Shown one piece after another: positions 1 to 6,820 of a stretch of 7,211 bases of DNA. Origin of the DNA: Candidatus Latescibacterota bacterium. GTDB lineage: Bacteria > Latescibacterota > MVCY01 > DTYK01. A model generated the notes under the pieces. It was not told the origin of the DNA and made no database searches. It worked only from the letters and a program-made list of their open reading frames with translations. Where the stretch lies: the NCBI GenBank assembly GCA_012961925.1, contig DTYK01000015.1, forward strand, positions 1 through 7,211, given 5' to 3'. The position numbers were made by a program, and so were the translations under genes. The number at the start of each line of letters is the position of its first letter. The stretch's first letter is position 1.

Positions 1-80
1 AGGGCTCAGCGGTGGGTAGCGAGGAAGGAATGCCCCTAAGCCGTCAAGACCGTCCGGCGAACGGAGAGGTTGTTTCGGAG
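1..80. other. Non-coding segment at window edge, unidentified
   Basis: I see no open reading frame and no recognisable gene start here on either strand. The segment is GC-richer than the far end of the window and can form small stems, for example CCGT at 50-53 with ACGG at 61-64, or GCCG at 40-43 with CGGC at 55-58. It could be part of a larger structured RNA or repeat continuing beyond base 1, but I cannot name a family. The stems are short enough to occur by chance. Confidence 0.4.
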
Positions 81-197
81 TTAATGCTTCAGCATTTCAT
101 CTTGCGAACTTTGTAGCATTTACAGCCCGGGATGAAACCCTAAGGGGTTAATTCTGAGAGGCTTATGCTTTAGCAACTCATCCTGGGTAAGATGAGT
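81..197. repeat. Compound palindromic intergenic repeat (REP/BIME-like)
   Basis: Several short inverted repeats are packed together just past the murF stop. AATGC (83-87) pairs with GCATT (92-96) around a 4-nt loop. AACCC (136-140) pairs with GGGTT (145-149) around TAAG. CCCGGGATGA (126-135) pairs with TCATCCTGGG (178-187), with one G-T pair, enclosing the previous hairpin. As an alternative to that outer stem, ACTCATC (176-182) pairs perfectly with GATGAGT (191-197). There is also an imperfect direct repeat, 81-104 against 162-185, matching at 18 of 24 positions. Nested and alternative palindromes in an intergenic gap are typical of REP/BIME-like elements. The family assignment is inference. 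No U-tract follows the stems, so this is not a standard intrinsic terminator. Confidence 0.5.
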
Positions 198-228
198 CAC
201 TGAACCTGTAGATCGAACAAGTCATTTT

Positions 229-1623
229 TTAACGGATCTCCTTGACGATCTCTTCCATCCCAAGGGCCCTTGAGCCTTTTATCAGGATGACATCACCTTC
301 TCTGATGAACCCACGGAGTCTTTTTTTGGCGTGGATATTGTCGCGGAGATATCCTACTTTCACGCCCATCCCCTTGCTGACCGCAGCATCCAACACCTTC
401 TTGGTAAGATTGCCGACTCCGAAGATGCAGTCTATCCCAAGCTGAGCTGCGTATCGGCCGATCTCCTCATGTGCCTCGGGTCCATATTCCCCCAGCTCTA
501 ACATCTCACCCAGAACAGCAATCCGCCGGCCATCACCCCGTGGTTTCAGGGAACGGAGTAGATCTAAAGCGGCTTTGGTAGACGCTGGATTTGCATTGTA
601 TGTATCGTTAATGAGGCACAATCCCTTAGTCCTCACCACCTCACACCTCAGGGGAGCGGATAGAAACTCCTCAAGAACCCCTTTGCTCTGTTCTACAGAG
701 ATCCCGAATACCCTTCCCACAGCTATAGCCCCAAGGGCATTGTAAACGTTATGCCACCCTGGAACCTTGAGATGGATATCCACCTCATCAACCCGAATCG
801 TGGCACATCCATCGGCATCAAACTCAATCGCCGTTGTCCTTATATCTGCCTCCTCCCTGATTCCAAACCACAGGAGTCTCCCCTTCGCCTTCCTGGCCAT
901 CTTTCGCAGAAGGGGATCATCCCTATTCAGGATGACTGTTGACGAATTATCCAGATAGTCAAGGAGCTCTCCTTTTGCCTCTGCCACCTTCCCAATCGAT
1001 CCAAAGAACTCGAGGTGCGCGGGACCAATATTTGTGATGAGCCCAACCGAAGGGTCAGCAAGCTGGCATAGTTGATCGATCTCCCCACGAGCGCTTGACC
1101 CAAGTTCAACCACCGCAACTTCATCCTCCGGGACCAAACGAAGTAAGGTGAGCGGAAGCCCAATGAGATTGTTGAAGTTACCCCTTGTACTCATAACACG
1201 GAACCTCATACCAAGTATCCGGGAAGTCATATCCTTGGTCGTCGTCTTCCCGTTGCTCCCCGTGATGGCGACAAGCGGCATGGGGAACATCCTCCTGTAA
1301 AACCCCGCAAGCTTCTGCAAGGCCACCAGGGTATCTTCAACGCCTACGATTACGCGATCCTTCTGGGAATCTTTATAGTTATAAGTGTATCGTACGACAG
1401 CTGCGCAGGCCCCCTGCCGGAAGGCCTCACCCACAAACCGATGGCCATCGAACTTCGCTCCTTTGATGGCAAAGAAGATCTCGCCCTCTCGGATTGTCCT
1501 GGAGTCGATGGAGACATCCCTTGGCGCCAGGTCAAGAACGGAAAGATCCGGCTCTGTCATCAGCCGACCATCTGTGGTCTTCAAGATCTCTCTTATGGTG
1601 ATACCTTGCATCGTTGCAGTCAA
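229..1623 (-). CDS. murF: UDP-N-acetylmuramoyl-tripeptide--D-alanyl-D-alanine ligase MurF
   Basis: MurF is the last cytoplasmic Mur ligase. It uses ATP to join D-Ala-D-Ala to the UDP-MurNAc-tripeptide, completing the pentapeptide. The 464 residues are close to the usual 450-470. The N-terminal substrate domain has DSR (40-42) and AIKG..DGHRF (52-63), closely resembling the same region of MurE next door. The ATP-binding loop is GSNGKTTTK (122-130). GNFNN lies at 148-152 and NIGPAHLEFFGS at 198-209. The Lys of AKGE (K217) is the residue expected to be carbamoylated. NDTYNANPAS (339-348), LGEMLELG (371-378) and KGSR (449-452) are MurF signatures. The start is taken as TTG at 1623-1621, which overlaps the murE stop by 4 nt and has GGAG 5 nt upstream. 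An in-frame ATG at codon 5 (1611-1609) is the alternative, but its Shine-Dalgarno would be about 17 nt away. The ELGSSARGEI stretch (173-182) departs from the more common asparagine-containing form. Confidence 0.97.
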   Translation of the reverse strand: MTATMQGITIREILKTTDGRLMTEPDLSVLDLAPRDVSIDSRTIREGEIFFAIKGAKFDGHRFVGEAFRQGACAAVVRYTYNYKDSQKDRVIVGVEDTLVALQKLAGFYRRMFPMPLVAITGSNGKTTTKDMTSRILGMRFRVMSTRGNFNNLIGLPLTLLRLVPEDEVAVVELGSSARGEIDQLCQLADPSVGLITNIGPAHLEFFGSIGKVAEAKGELLDYLDNSSTVILNRDDPLLRKMARKAKGRLLWFGIREEADIRTTAIEFDADGCATIRVDEVDIHLKVPGWHNVYNALGAIAVGRVFGISVEQSKGVLEEFLSAPLRCEVVRTKGLCLINDTYNANPASTKAALDLLRSLKPRGDGRRIAVLGEMLELGEYGPEAHEEIGRYAAQLGIDCIFGVGNLTKKVLDAAVSKGMGVKVGYLRDNIHAKKRLRGFIREGDVILIKGSRALGMEEIVKEIR

Positions 1624-3110
1624 TACTTCTCCACTCTCTCTGTAATCGGACCCCTATGGGCAGTGCCCTTCAGCAACTCCTGTACAACTTCCCTGTCGTC
1701 AAAATGGACAGTCCTTTCTCCGATAATCTGGTAGTTCTCATGCCCTTTCCCTGCGATCACCACCACATCATCTCTTTCGGCAACCTCTAAGGCCTTCCTG
1801 ATAGCCTCCCTTCTATCAGGGGCTATCTCGTAGTTCCTCTTAACCACGCCGGAGATGATATCTTCGATGATCGTCTCCGGATCTTCGTTCCTGGGATTAT
1901 CGGAGGTTATGAAACACAGGTCTGCCAACCTTGATGCGATTTCTCCCATAAGCGGTCGCTTACCCCTGTCACGGTCGCCGCCACAACCAAAAACCAGAAT
2001 TATCCGAGCGGAAGGGAGCCCTCTTGTGGTGAGAAGCAGCGTCTCCAGGGCAGCCGGAGTATGAGCATAGTCAACCACGACACGAAAATCCTGGCCGCAG
2101 TCAATCTGCTCGAATCTTCCTGACAAAGCCTGTACCTTCTCTACCCCCTCCCTTATGGCTTCCAAACCAATGCCCGATGCAAGGGCAATACCCACCGCGG
2201 CAAGGATATTCATGATATTGAACCTCCCGATGAGGTGCGACTGGAGAGAGAACCTCCCTGCCGGGGTTTCCAACGTAAGGTCTAACCCCTGCCAGCCAAG
2301 CCCAAAATGGACCGGGCGGATGAGGGCTTCTGGAGAAAACCCATAGGTAAGGACGGGCACTTTCGTATGGCTAATGATCTCGGCAGCGGCGGGGTCATCA
2401 ATGTTGATCACTGCCCTGCTCCCTGAAGCTGCATCAAGCCCTTCGAAAAGACTCCTTTTCGCAGCGAAGTAATCCTCATAGCTCTTGTGAAAGTCCAGAT
2501 GATCTCTGCTTATATTGGTAAAGGCAGCAACCTCAAAACGGATGCCATGAACTCTTTCTAACGCAAGGGAATGGGATGAGACTTCCAGAACGGCTATTTT
2601 TTGTCCGCTCCCCACCATCATTGAGAGGAGACGATGAAGGTCTATGGACTCCGGAGTCGTCCTGATGGCTGGCAGTGTATTAGAGCCGACATGATAGCTA
2701 ATCGTTCCGATAAGACCGGTAGAGATCCCGGCACTTTCATATATCTTCCTGGCAAGATGGGAAACGGTTGTCTTCCCGTTTGTTCCCGTGATACCTACGA
2801 GCTTTAACTTACGAGAAGGATGGCCGTAGAACCTATCAGCCAGGGTGGCCAGAGCCCTTCTGGAATTGGGCACCCTGATCCTGGTAGCCCCTTCCAGCCT
2901 TCTATCGTTCTCCAAGACAACCGCCCTGGCCCCTCTCGCCAGCGCTTGATCAATAAACCTGTGCCCATCGGTCTGATAGCCCTTGATCGCAACGAACAGA
3001 TCCCCAACTTCTACCTGCCTGGAATCAGACCGAACCTTTCTGATGTCTACCTCCAGGTCTCCGTCAACCACAGCATCAGGTAATACCTTGATCAACTGAT
3101 CAAGCTTCAT
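1620..3110 (-). CDS. murE: UDP-N-acetylmuramoyl-tripeptide synthetase MurE, meso-DAP type
   Basis: MurE adds the third stem-peptide residue to UDP-MurNAc-L-Ala-D-Glu in the cytoplasm, using ATP. At 496 residues it matches the family norm of about 495. The N-terminal domain carries SDSR (28-31) and AIKG..TDGHRF (41-52). The P-loop is GTNGKTT (109-115). TTPES (151-155), EVSSHSL (176-182) and NISRDHLDFH (199-208) follow. K218 in AAKRSLF is the expected carbamoylated lysine. DYAHTPAAL (347-355) and GCGGDRDRGKRPLMG (375-389) mark the C-terminal domain. DNPR (404-407) is the motif known for meso-diaminopimelate selection, so DAP rather than lysine is inferred as substrate. The ATG at 3110-3108 is preceded by a modest AGGGTGA. 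A 57-nt gap separates it from ftsI, and its TGA overlaps the murF TTG. The gap contains AGATTCT twice (3123-3129 and 3148-3154 on the plus strand) and nothing else I can interpret. Confidence 0.98.
   Translation of the reverse strand: MKLDQLIKVLPDAVVDGDLEVDIRKVRSDSRQVEVGDLFVAIKGYQTDGHRFIDQALARGARAVVLENDRRLEGATRIRVPNSRRALATLADRFYGHPSRKLKLVGITGTNGKTTVSHLARKIYESAGISTGLIGTISYHVGSNTLPAIRTTPESIDLHRLLSMMVGSGQKIAVLEVSSHSLALERVHGIRFEVAAFTNISRDHLDFHKSYEDYFAAKRSLFEGLDAASGSRAVINIDDPAAAEIISHTKVPVLTYGFSPEALIRPVHFGLGWQGLDLTLETPAGRFSLQSHLIGRFNIMNILAAVGIALASGIGLEAIREGVEKVQALSGRFEQIDCGQDFRVVVDYAHTPAALETLLLTTRGLPSARIILVFGCGGDRDRGKRPLMGEIASRLADLCFITSDNPRNEDPETIIEDIISGVVKRNYEIAPDRREAIRKALEVAERDDVVVIAGKGHENYQIIGERTVHFDDREVVQELLKGTAHRGPITERVEKY
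1626..1632 (-). promoter_or_regulatory. Shine-Dalgarno of murF, supports TTG start
   Basis: On the minus strand GGAGAAG lies inside the last codons of murE. GGAG ends 5 nt before the TTG at 1623-1621. The TTG is fused to the murE stop as TTGA, suggesting translational coupling. This spacing suits TTG much better than the ATG four codons further in. Confidence 0.6.
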
Positions 3111-3167
3111 AACTTCACCCTGAGATTCTGGTATAAGAGACTATTGCAGATTCTATAATTCATAGCT

Positions 3168-5126
3168 TCACTGCCAAGACGCCTTGATCAGGCAGACTTC
3201 ACCTTTTTTTAATACGCTTCCAGGTAAGGGACTCTGCTTGCTGACGACGCCGCTGCCTTCTATGTTGACCACCAGACCCGCTGCCGATAGCCTCTCCACA
3301 GCCTCCCTCAGGGTCAGACCGATGACAGAAGGAACGTGCTCAGATTGGCCATTCACCCTATCCTTCCTGCCATTCCATTCCTTCACATCGCCATCCACTG
3401 ATAAAGAAGGCCCTGCAGAACCTCCGCCGGACCGGCTTAATAATTTGCCACTCACCTGCAAACCAGTTAAGTTCAATATTCTTAACATAATACGTTTGAA
3501 GACCGGCGCCGCTACCTTACCACCCCAATAGGTCCCCTTTGGTTCATTCACGAGGACCAGACAGAGAAGTTCAGGGGCCTCGGCCGGGAGAAAACCTACA
3601 AAGGTGGAGACGAATCTACCAGGAAGATATCCTTTCCCGTGATCTGCCTTCTGCGCTGTTCCGGTTTTGCCCGCCACTGAGATCCCGTCTATCTTGGCGT
3701 TGGACCCTGTTCCTCCATCCACTACTGAGACCAGTAGATCCGTCACCGTCTCGGCCGTCTTTCGCGAGATCACCCTTCTCACGACCTCTGGCTGGTATCT
3801 TTTCACAATCCGTCCGTTTTTCGTGACAATTGCCTTAACGATCTGAGGCTTCATCAGATACCCTCCATTTGCAATGGCCGAATAGGCAATGGCAAGTTGT
3901 AGAGGGGTGACAGATATCTCCTGGCCAATGGCCACTGTGGCCAGCGATCTTCCTGACCAGCGGGAGGGGTGACGGACGATCCCTTTCACCTCACCGGGCA
4001 GGTCCACTCCCGTCTTACTTCCGAACCCGAAAGCTCTGATGTATTTGTAGAACCTAAGCTTACCTACCTGTTGGGCCACCTTAATCGTCCCCACATTGCT
4101 GGAATATGCAATCACCTCTTTGAAGGTCAGCCAGCCGTATTTCTGCCAGTCACGGATCTCTTCCCCTTCAACAACTATCACTCCGTTACCACAGAAGACG
4201 AGGTCCTCAGGTTTTTTTAGTCCCTCTTCAATGGCGGCCGAGGCTGCAATAACCTTGAAAACAGAGCCGGGTTCAAACGCGTCGGCTATTGCCCTATTCC
4301 TTCGGGCATCAGCGTTATATCTCCCCGGGTTATTAGGATCATAAAGGGGGACCGAGGCCATTGCAAGTATCTCTCCCGTAGTAGGATTCATGACTATAGC
4401 CACGCCTGCCCTCGCATTGAATTGATTCACGGCCAGCGCAAGCTCCTCCTCGGCTATGGCTTGATACTTTGCATCAATGGTCAGTACCATATCATATCCG
4501 TCTTCAGGATCTTTGCGTGGACCTCCAACCTTGGGGATTCGTCTGCCTTTCGCATCAATATCAGAGATAGCCCACCCGGGGGTACCCCGCAGGAAGGGGT
4601 CGAATTGAAGTTCTATCCCTTCAATCCCGGAGTTATCCACGTCAGTGTAGCCGACCAGTTGAGCTGCCGTATAACCTAAAGGGTAGCGGCGCCCAGCCTC
4701 AGCGAAATCCTTGATCCCCGGAAGGTTCAGCGATGCAATCTTTTCAGCAACATTATCATCCGGCCTCCGCACTAACCACACGAACGATTTTTGACCGGCC
4801 AATTTCCGAAGCAATGAGGTCTCAGCCTTCCCGGTGATAGCTGAGAGGCGAAGGGCCACTTCGGCTGGACGTCTGATTTCCGAGGGATCAGCGGCAAAGG
4901 AACGGGTTGGCAGGTTGACTGCCATGGCCTCGAGGTTGCGGTCGAATATCTCGCCACGTTTTGCTTCCAAGGCAACCTTCCGTTCATGCTGGCTTTTGGC
5001 CCGCTCCCTGTACTCTTCACTTTCCACAAGCTGGATAAAAACAAGACGAACCACCAAAAGCAGCCAACAGACCATGAGGAAGAAAGTGACGACATAGAGT
5101 CTGATGCAATATGGGCGTTCGTTCAT
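3168..5126 (-). CDS. ftsI: Septal class B penicillin-binding protein FtsI (PBP3) with C-terminal PASTA domain
   Basis: FtsI is the monofunctional transpeptidase that cross-links septal peptidoglycan on the periplasmic side. An N-terminal membrane anchor spans about residues 10-32, after a short cytoplasmic stretch. The dimerisation/pedestal domain shows RGEIFDRN (57-64), RRYPLG (146-151) and GIEGIELQFD (167-176). The transpeptidase domain has SVFK with nucleophile S288 and K291, SSN (342-344) as the SxN motif, and KTGT (487-490). A hydrophilic Gly/Ser/Asn-containing linker (about 561-597) leads to a PASTA domain at about 598-650, beginning VPSVIGLTLREAVERL and ending before the last few residues. 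The 652 residues exceed the roughly 590 of enterobacterial FtsI because of this tail. The ATG at 5126 follows GAGGGGG with 5-nt spacing, 21 nt after ftsL. A related SpoVD-like or elongation PBP is possible from family resemblance, but the position beside ftsL and murE argues for FtsI. Confidence 0.96.
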   Translation of the reverse strand: MNERPYCIRLYVVTFFLMVCWLLLVVRLVFIQLVESEEYRERAKSQHERKVALEAKRGEIFDRNLEAMAVNLPTRSFAADPSEIRRPAEVALRLSAITGKAETSLLRKLAGQKSFVWLVRRPDDNVAEKIASLNLPGIKDFAEAGRRYPLGYTAAQLVGYTDVDNSGIEGIELQFDPFLRGTPGWAISDIDAKGRRIPKVGGPRKDPEDGYDMVLTIDAKYQAIAEEELALAVNQFNARAGVAIVMNPTTGEILAMASVPLYDPNNPGRYNADARRNRAIADAFEPGSVFKVIAASAAIEEGLKKPEDLVFCGNGVIVVEGEEIRDWQKYGWLTFKEVIAYSSNVGTIKVAQQVGKLRFYKYIRAFGFGSKTGVDLPGEVKGIVRHPSRWSGRSLATVAIGQEISVTPLQLAIAYSAIANGGYLMKPQIVKAIVTKNGRIVKRYQPEVVRRVISRKTAETVTDLLVSVVDGGTGSNAKIDGISVAGKTGTAQKADHGKGYLPGRFVSTFVGFLPAEAPELLCLVLVNEPKGTYWGGKVAAPVFKRIMLRILNLTGLQVSGKLLSRSGGGSAGPSLSVDGDVKEWNGRKDRVNGQSEHVPSVIGLTLREAVERLSAAGLVVNIEGSGVVSKQSPLPGSVLKKGEVCLIKASWQ

Positions 5127-5147
5127 ACGTGCCCCCTCGATTCCATG

Positions 5148-5441
5148 TCACCGGTCTTCAAGGCCGCGGACATCTATGACAAGTTGACTTGGAGGAGTCG
5201 CCGGGGCCACCATCCCCAATTTCTCTGTCGCTATCTTCTTTATCCTGTCACTGCGGGACAGACGTGCTATATCAGCTCGCAGACGTTTATTCTCCTGCTG
5301 GAGCCTTTCCCTTTCGGAAAATAGGAGATCCACCTTTCTTGCTAAATCGCCCACAGTCACCTGTTCCCAGATGTACAGCACCATACCCGCCGACAGGATG
5401 CCAAGGATCAGAAGGAGCTTGCAGAAGGTTTTTCTTCCCAT
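5148..5441 (-). CDS. ftsL: Cell division protein FtsL
   Basis: This is a small bitopic divisome protein of 97 residues. FtsL proteins diverge strongly, so the call rests on architecture and position. A short basic cytoplasmic tail (MGRK) precedes one transmembrane helix at about residues 7-25. A charged, Leu/Glu/Arg-rich coiled coil runs over about 31-64. It ends in IKKIATEKLGMVAP (67-80), the pattern seen at the end of FtsL/DivIC-type periplasmic domains. In known systems FtsL pairs with FtsB/DivIC and FtsQ and activates the FtsW-FtsI synthase. The gene sits between rsmH and ftsI, as in other dcw clusters. The start is the ATG at 5441-5439, inside the end of rsmH (34-nt overlap), with only a weak GGAA upstream. 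That fits expression coupled to rsmH. It is shorter than E. coli FtsL (121 residues), mainly because of the shorter cytoplasmic tail. Confidence 0.88.
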   Translation of the reverse strand: MGRKTFCKLLLILGILSAGMVLYIWEQVTVGDLARKVDLLFSERERLQQENKRLRADIARLSRSDRIKKIATEKLGMVAPATPPSQLVIDVRGLEDR

Positions 5442-6373
5442 CGATAATTTCCGATCTTCTCAGCGACCCTCAACCTTGCGCTACGAGCCCTTGGGTTCAC
5501 ACTTTTCTCCTGAGCGGAAGGGAACACGGCCCCTCGACCTATGATTTTCAGGATCTTCTTCCGCTTACATACGCATACGGGAAGATGGGGCGGACAGATA
5601 CACCCCCTGGCATATTCGTTAAAAGTCAACTTCACCATCCGATCTTCCAGTGAGTGGTAGGAGATCACACAGATCCGCCCTCCAATCTTTAGAAAGTGTA
5701 TACAGTTGTTCAGAATACTTTCGAGGGTTTTCAGTTCATCGTTCACTTCAATCCTTATGGCTTGAAATATCCGCGAGAGCCTTTTTATCATCCCCCTCCT
5801 GGGGGTTGTTGCTTCTATTATCTTCCTGAGTTGTAAGGTCGTTTCGATCTGTTTCTGGCGGCGCAACCTGCAGATCCCCGCTGCTATTCTCCTTGCAAAA
5901 CGCTCTTCCCCGTATTGGAAAAAAATATGGGTTAGCTCTTCCTCCGAATAGGTATTTATCACATCCGAAGCAGTCTTGCTACGAAGGGGATTCATCCTCA
6001 TATCCAGTGGACCTTCAAATCGATAACTGAACCCCCTTTGAGGGGAATCAAGTTGATGAGAGGAGACACCTAAATCGAGCAAAATACCGCTGATCTGTCT
6101 TGTGCCCTCCTGTTCCAGGATATTTCCCAGATTTCGGAAGTCTTCGAGGTGGATACTAACCTTCCCTTTAAATTTCGCCAGGGTTTCCTCTGCACACCCG
6201 ACCGCCTCCGGGTCACAGTCCATCGCAATGAGTCTTCCCTTCTGATCTAATCTGTGGAGGATCTCAAGAGCATGCCCACCACCTCCAACTGTCCCATCAA
6301 CATACACCCCACTCCTATCGGTCACCAGGTTATCAACGACCTCCTTTGTTAGCACCGGAGTGTGAAATTTCAA
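5408..6373 (-). CDS. rsmH: 16S rRNA (cytosine(1402)-N(4))-methyltransferase RsmH
   Basis: RsmH (formerly MraW) uses S-adenosylmethionine to N4-methylate C1402 of 16S rRNA in the ribosomal P site. At 321 residues it has the usual length. HTPVL (4-8) is the typical N-terminus. The SAM-binding glycine loop is DGTVGGGGHA (26-35), followed by AMDCDPEAV (50-58). LLDLGVSSHQLD (98-109), RGFSYR (113-118), PLDMRM (122-127), FQAIRIEVNDEL (203-214) and SYHSLEDR (238-245) are conserved blocks. NPRARSARLRVAEK (293-306) closes the family core. Four cysteines in GCICPPHLPVCVC (C258, C260, C267, C269) form a compact cluster that could bind metal. The start is TTG at 6373-6371, overlapping the mraZ TGA by 4 nt. 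AGGAG stands 8 nt upstream, and the N-terminal motif leaves no room for a later start. The 3' end overlaps ftsL by 34 nt. Confidence 0.98.
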   Translation of the reverse strand: MKFHTPVLTKEVVDNLVTDRSGVYVDGTVGGGGHALEILHRLDQKGRLIAMDCDPEAVGCAEETLAKFKGKVSIHLEDFRNLGNILEQEGTRQISGILLDLGVSSHQLDSPQRGFSYRFEGPLDMRMNPLRSKTASDVINTYSEEELTHIFFQYGEERFARRIAAGICRLRRQKQIETTLQLRKIIEATTPRRGMIKRLSRIFQAIRIEVNDELKTLESILNNCIHFLKIGGRICVISYHSLEDRMVKLTFNEYARGCICPPHLPVCVCKRKKILKIIGRGAVFPSAQEKSVNPRARSARLRVAEKIGNYRWEEKPSASSF

Positions 6374-6801
6374 AGTCGAAACTCCTCTGCCGCCTTTTCC
6401 AGGGCTTCGTCATCTTCTTCTATATACTCTCTGAACCGCTCAGGGTTCCAGAGTTCGATCTTATTTAAGACTCCTATCAGCGTGATTTTGTCCTTGATGC
6501 CCGCCTTCTCTAAGAGTCTTGCAGGGATGAGTATCCTGCCCTGTTCATCAATCTTGGCCTCCCATGCCTGCGAGGCCAGGAGCCGAACATACCGCCTGGC
6601 TTTCTGTGGCAGACGACTCAGATCCTCCTCCACCTTTCGCCATACATCCAGGGTGTAAACTGCAAGACAACCATCCAGCCCTCGGGTGATCACAAACGTA
6701 CCATCGGCCTCCGGCGGGAGAGCCTCCCTGAACGCCGCAGGGATACTAACCCTCCCCTTAGGATCAACTGTATGCTCATACTCACCCTTAAAGTTCAGCA
6801 A
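6370..6801 (-). CDS. mraZ: Transcriptional regulator MraZ
   Basis: MraZ is a DNA-binding protein of the SpoVT/AbrB swapped-hairpin fold and the usual first gene of dcw clusters. Known MraZ proteins form ring oligomers and bind short direct repeats at their own promoter, repressing the operon in E. coli. The 143 residues contain two tandem half-domains, each with the DxxGR signature: DPKGRVSIPAAFR (13-25) and DEQGRILIPARLLEKAG (85-101). The segment between them (about 50-80) is helical and basic, and the C-terminus is an acidic helix. The start is TTG at 6801-6799, with a strong AGGAGG 8 nt upstream and no ATG nearby in frame. LNFKGEYEHTVD directly after the start is the normal MraZ N-terminus. 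Its TGA overlaps the rsmH TTG (TTGA). A candidate operator of four repeats lies about 130 nt upstream. Confidence 0.97.
   Translation of the reverse strand: MLNFKGEYEHTVDPKGRVSIPAAFREALPPEADGTFVITRGLDGCLAVYTLDVWRKVEEDLSRLPQKARRYVRLLASQAWEAKIDEQGRILIPARLLEKAGIKDKITLIGVLNKIELWNPERFREYIEEDDEALEKAAEEFRL
6382..6386 (-). promoter_or_regulatory. Shine-Dalgarno of rsmH, supports TTG start
   Basis: AGGAG on the minus strand lies within the 3' end of mraZ, 8 nt before TTG at 6373-6371. No ATG or GTG start is available that keeps the conserved HTPVL motif near the N-terminus. The site therefore decides the start. Confidence 0.75.
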
Positions 6802-6809
6802 TTGATGGG

Positions 6810-6815
6810 CCTCCT
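6810..6815 (-). promoter_or_regulatory. Shine-Dalgarno of mraZ, supports TTG start
   Basis: AGGAGG on the minus strand is a near-perfect anti-16S match, separated by 8 nt (CCCATCAA) from TTG at 6801-6799. It is the strongest ribosome-binding site in the window and makes the TTG start convincing. Confidence 0.8.
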
Positions 6816-6820
6816 GAAAA

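Noticed and set aside
126..197. Intrinsic terminator after murF
   Set aside because: The hairpins are present but no T-run follows them in the direction of transcription. The only T/A run is at the murF stop, before the hairpins.
1..228. Group II intron fragment
   Set aside because: The first bases look RNA-like, but I found no domain V signature and no intron-encoded protein, so I do not call it.
3111..3167. Internal promoter between ftsI and murE
   Set aside because: The 57-nt gap has AT-rich stretches and a doubled AGATTCT, but no convincing -35/-10 pair.
3184..3531. Plus-strand open frame of 115 codons opposite ftsI
   Set aside because: It lies entirely antisense to the well-supported FtsI C-terminus and its product resembles no family I know.
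5189..5653. Plus-strand open frame of 154 codons
   Set aside because: It spans the ftsL and rsmH genes on the opposite strand, is Pro/Ser-rich as antisense frames often are, and has no recognisable motif.
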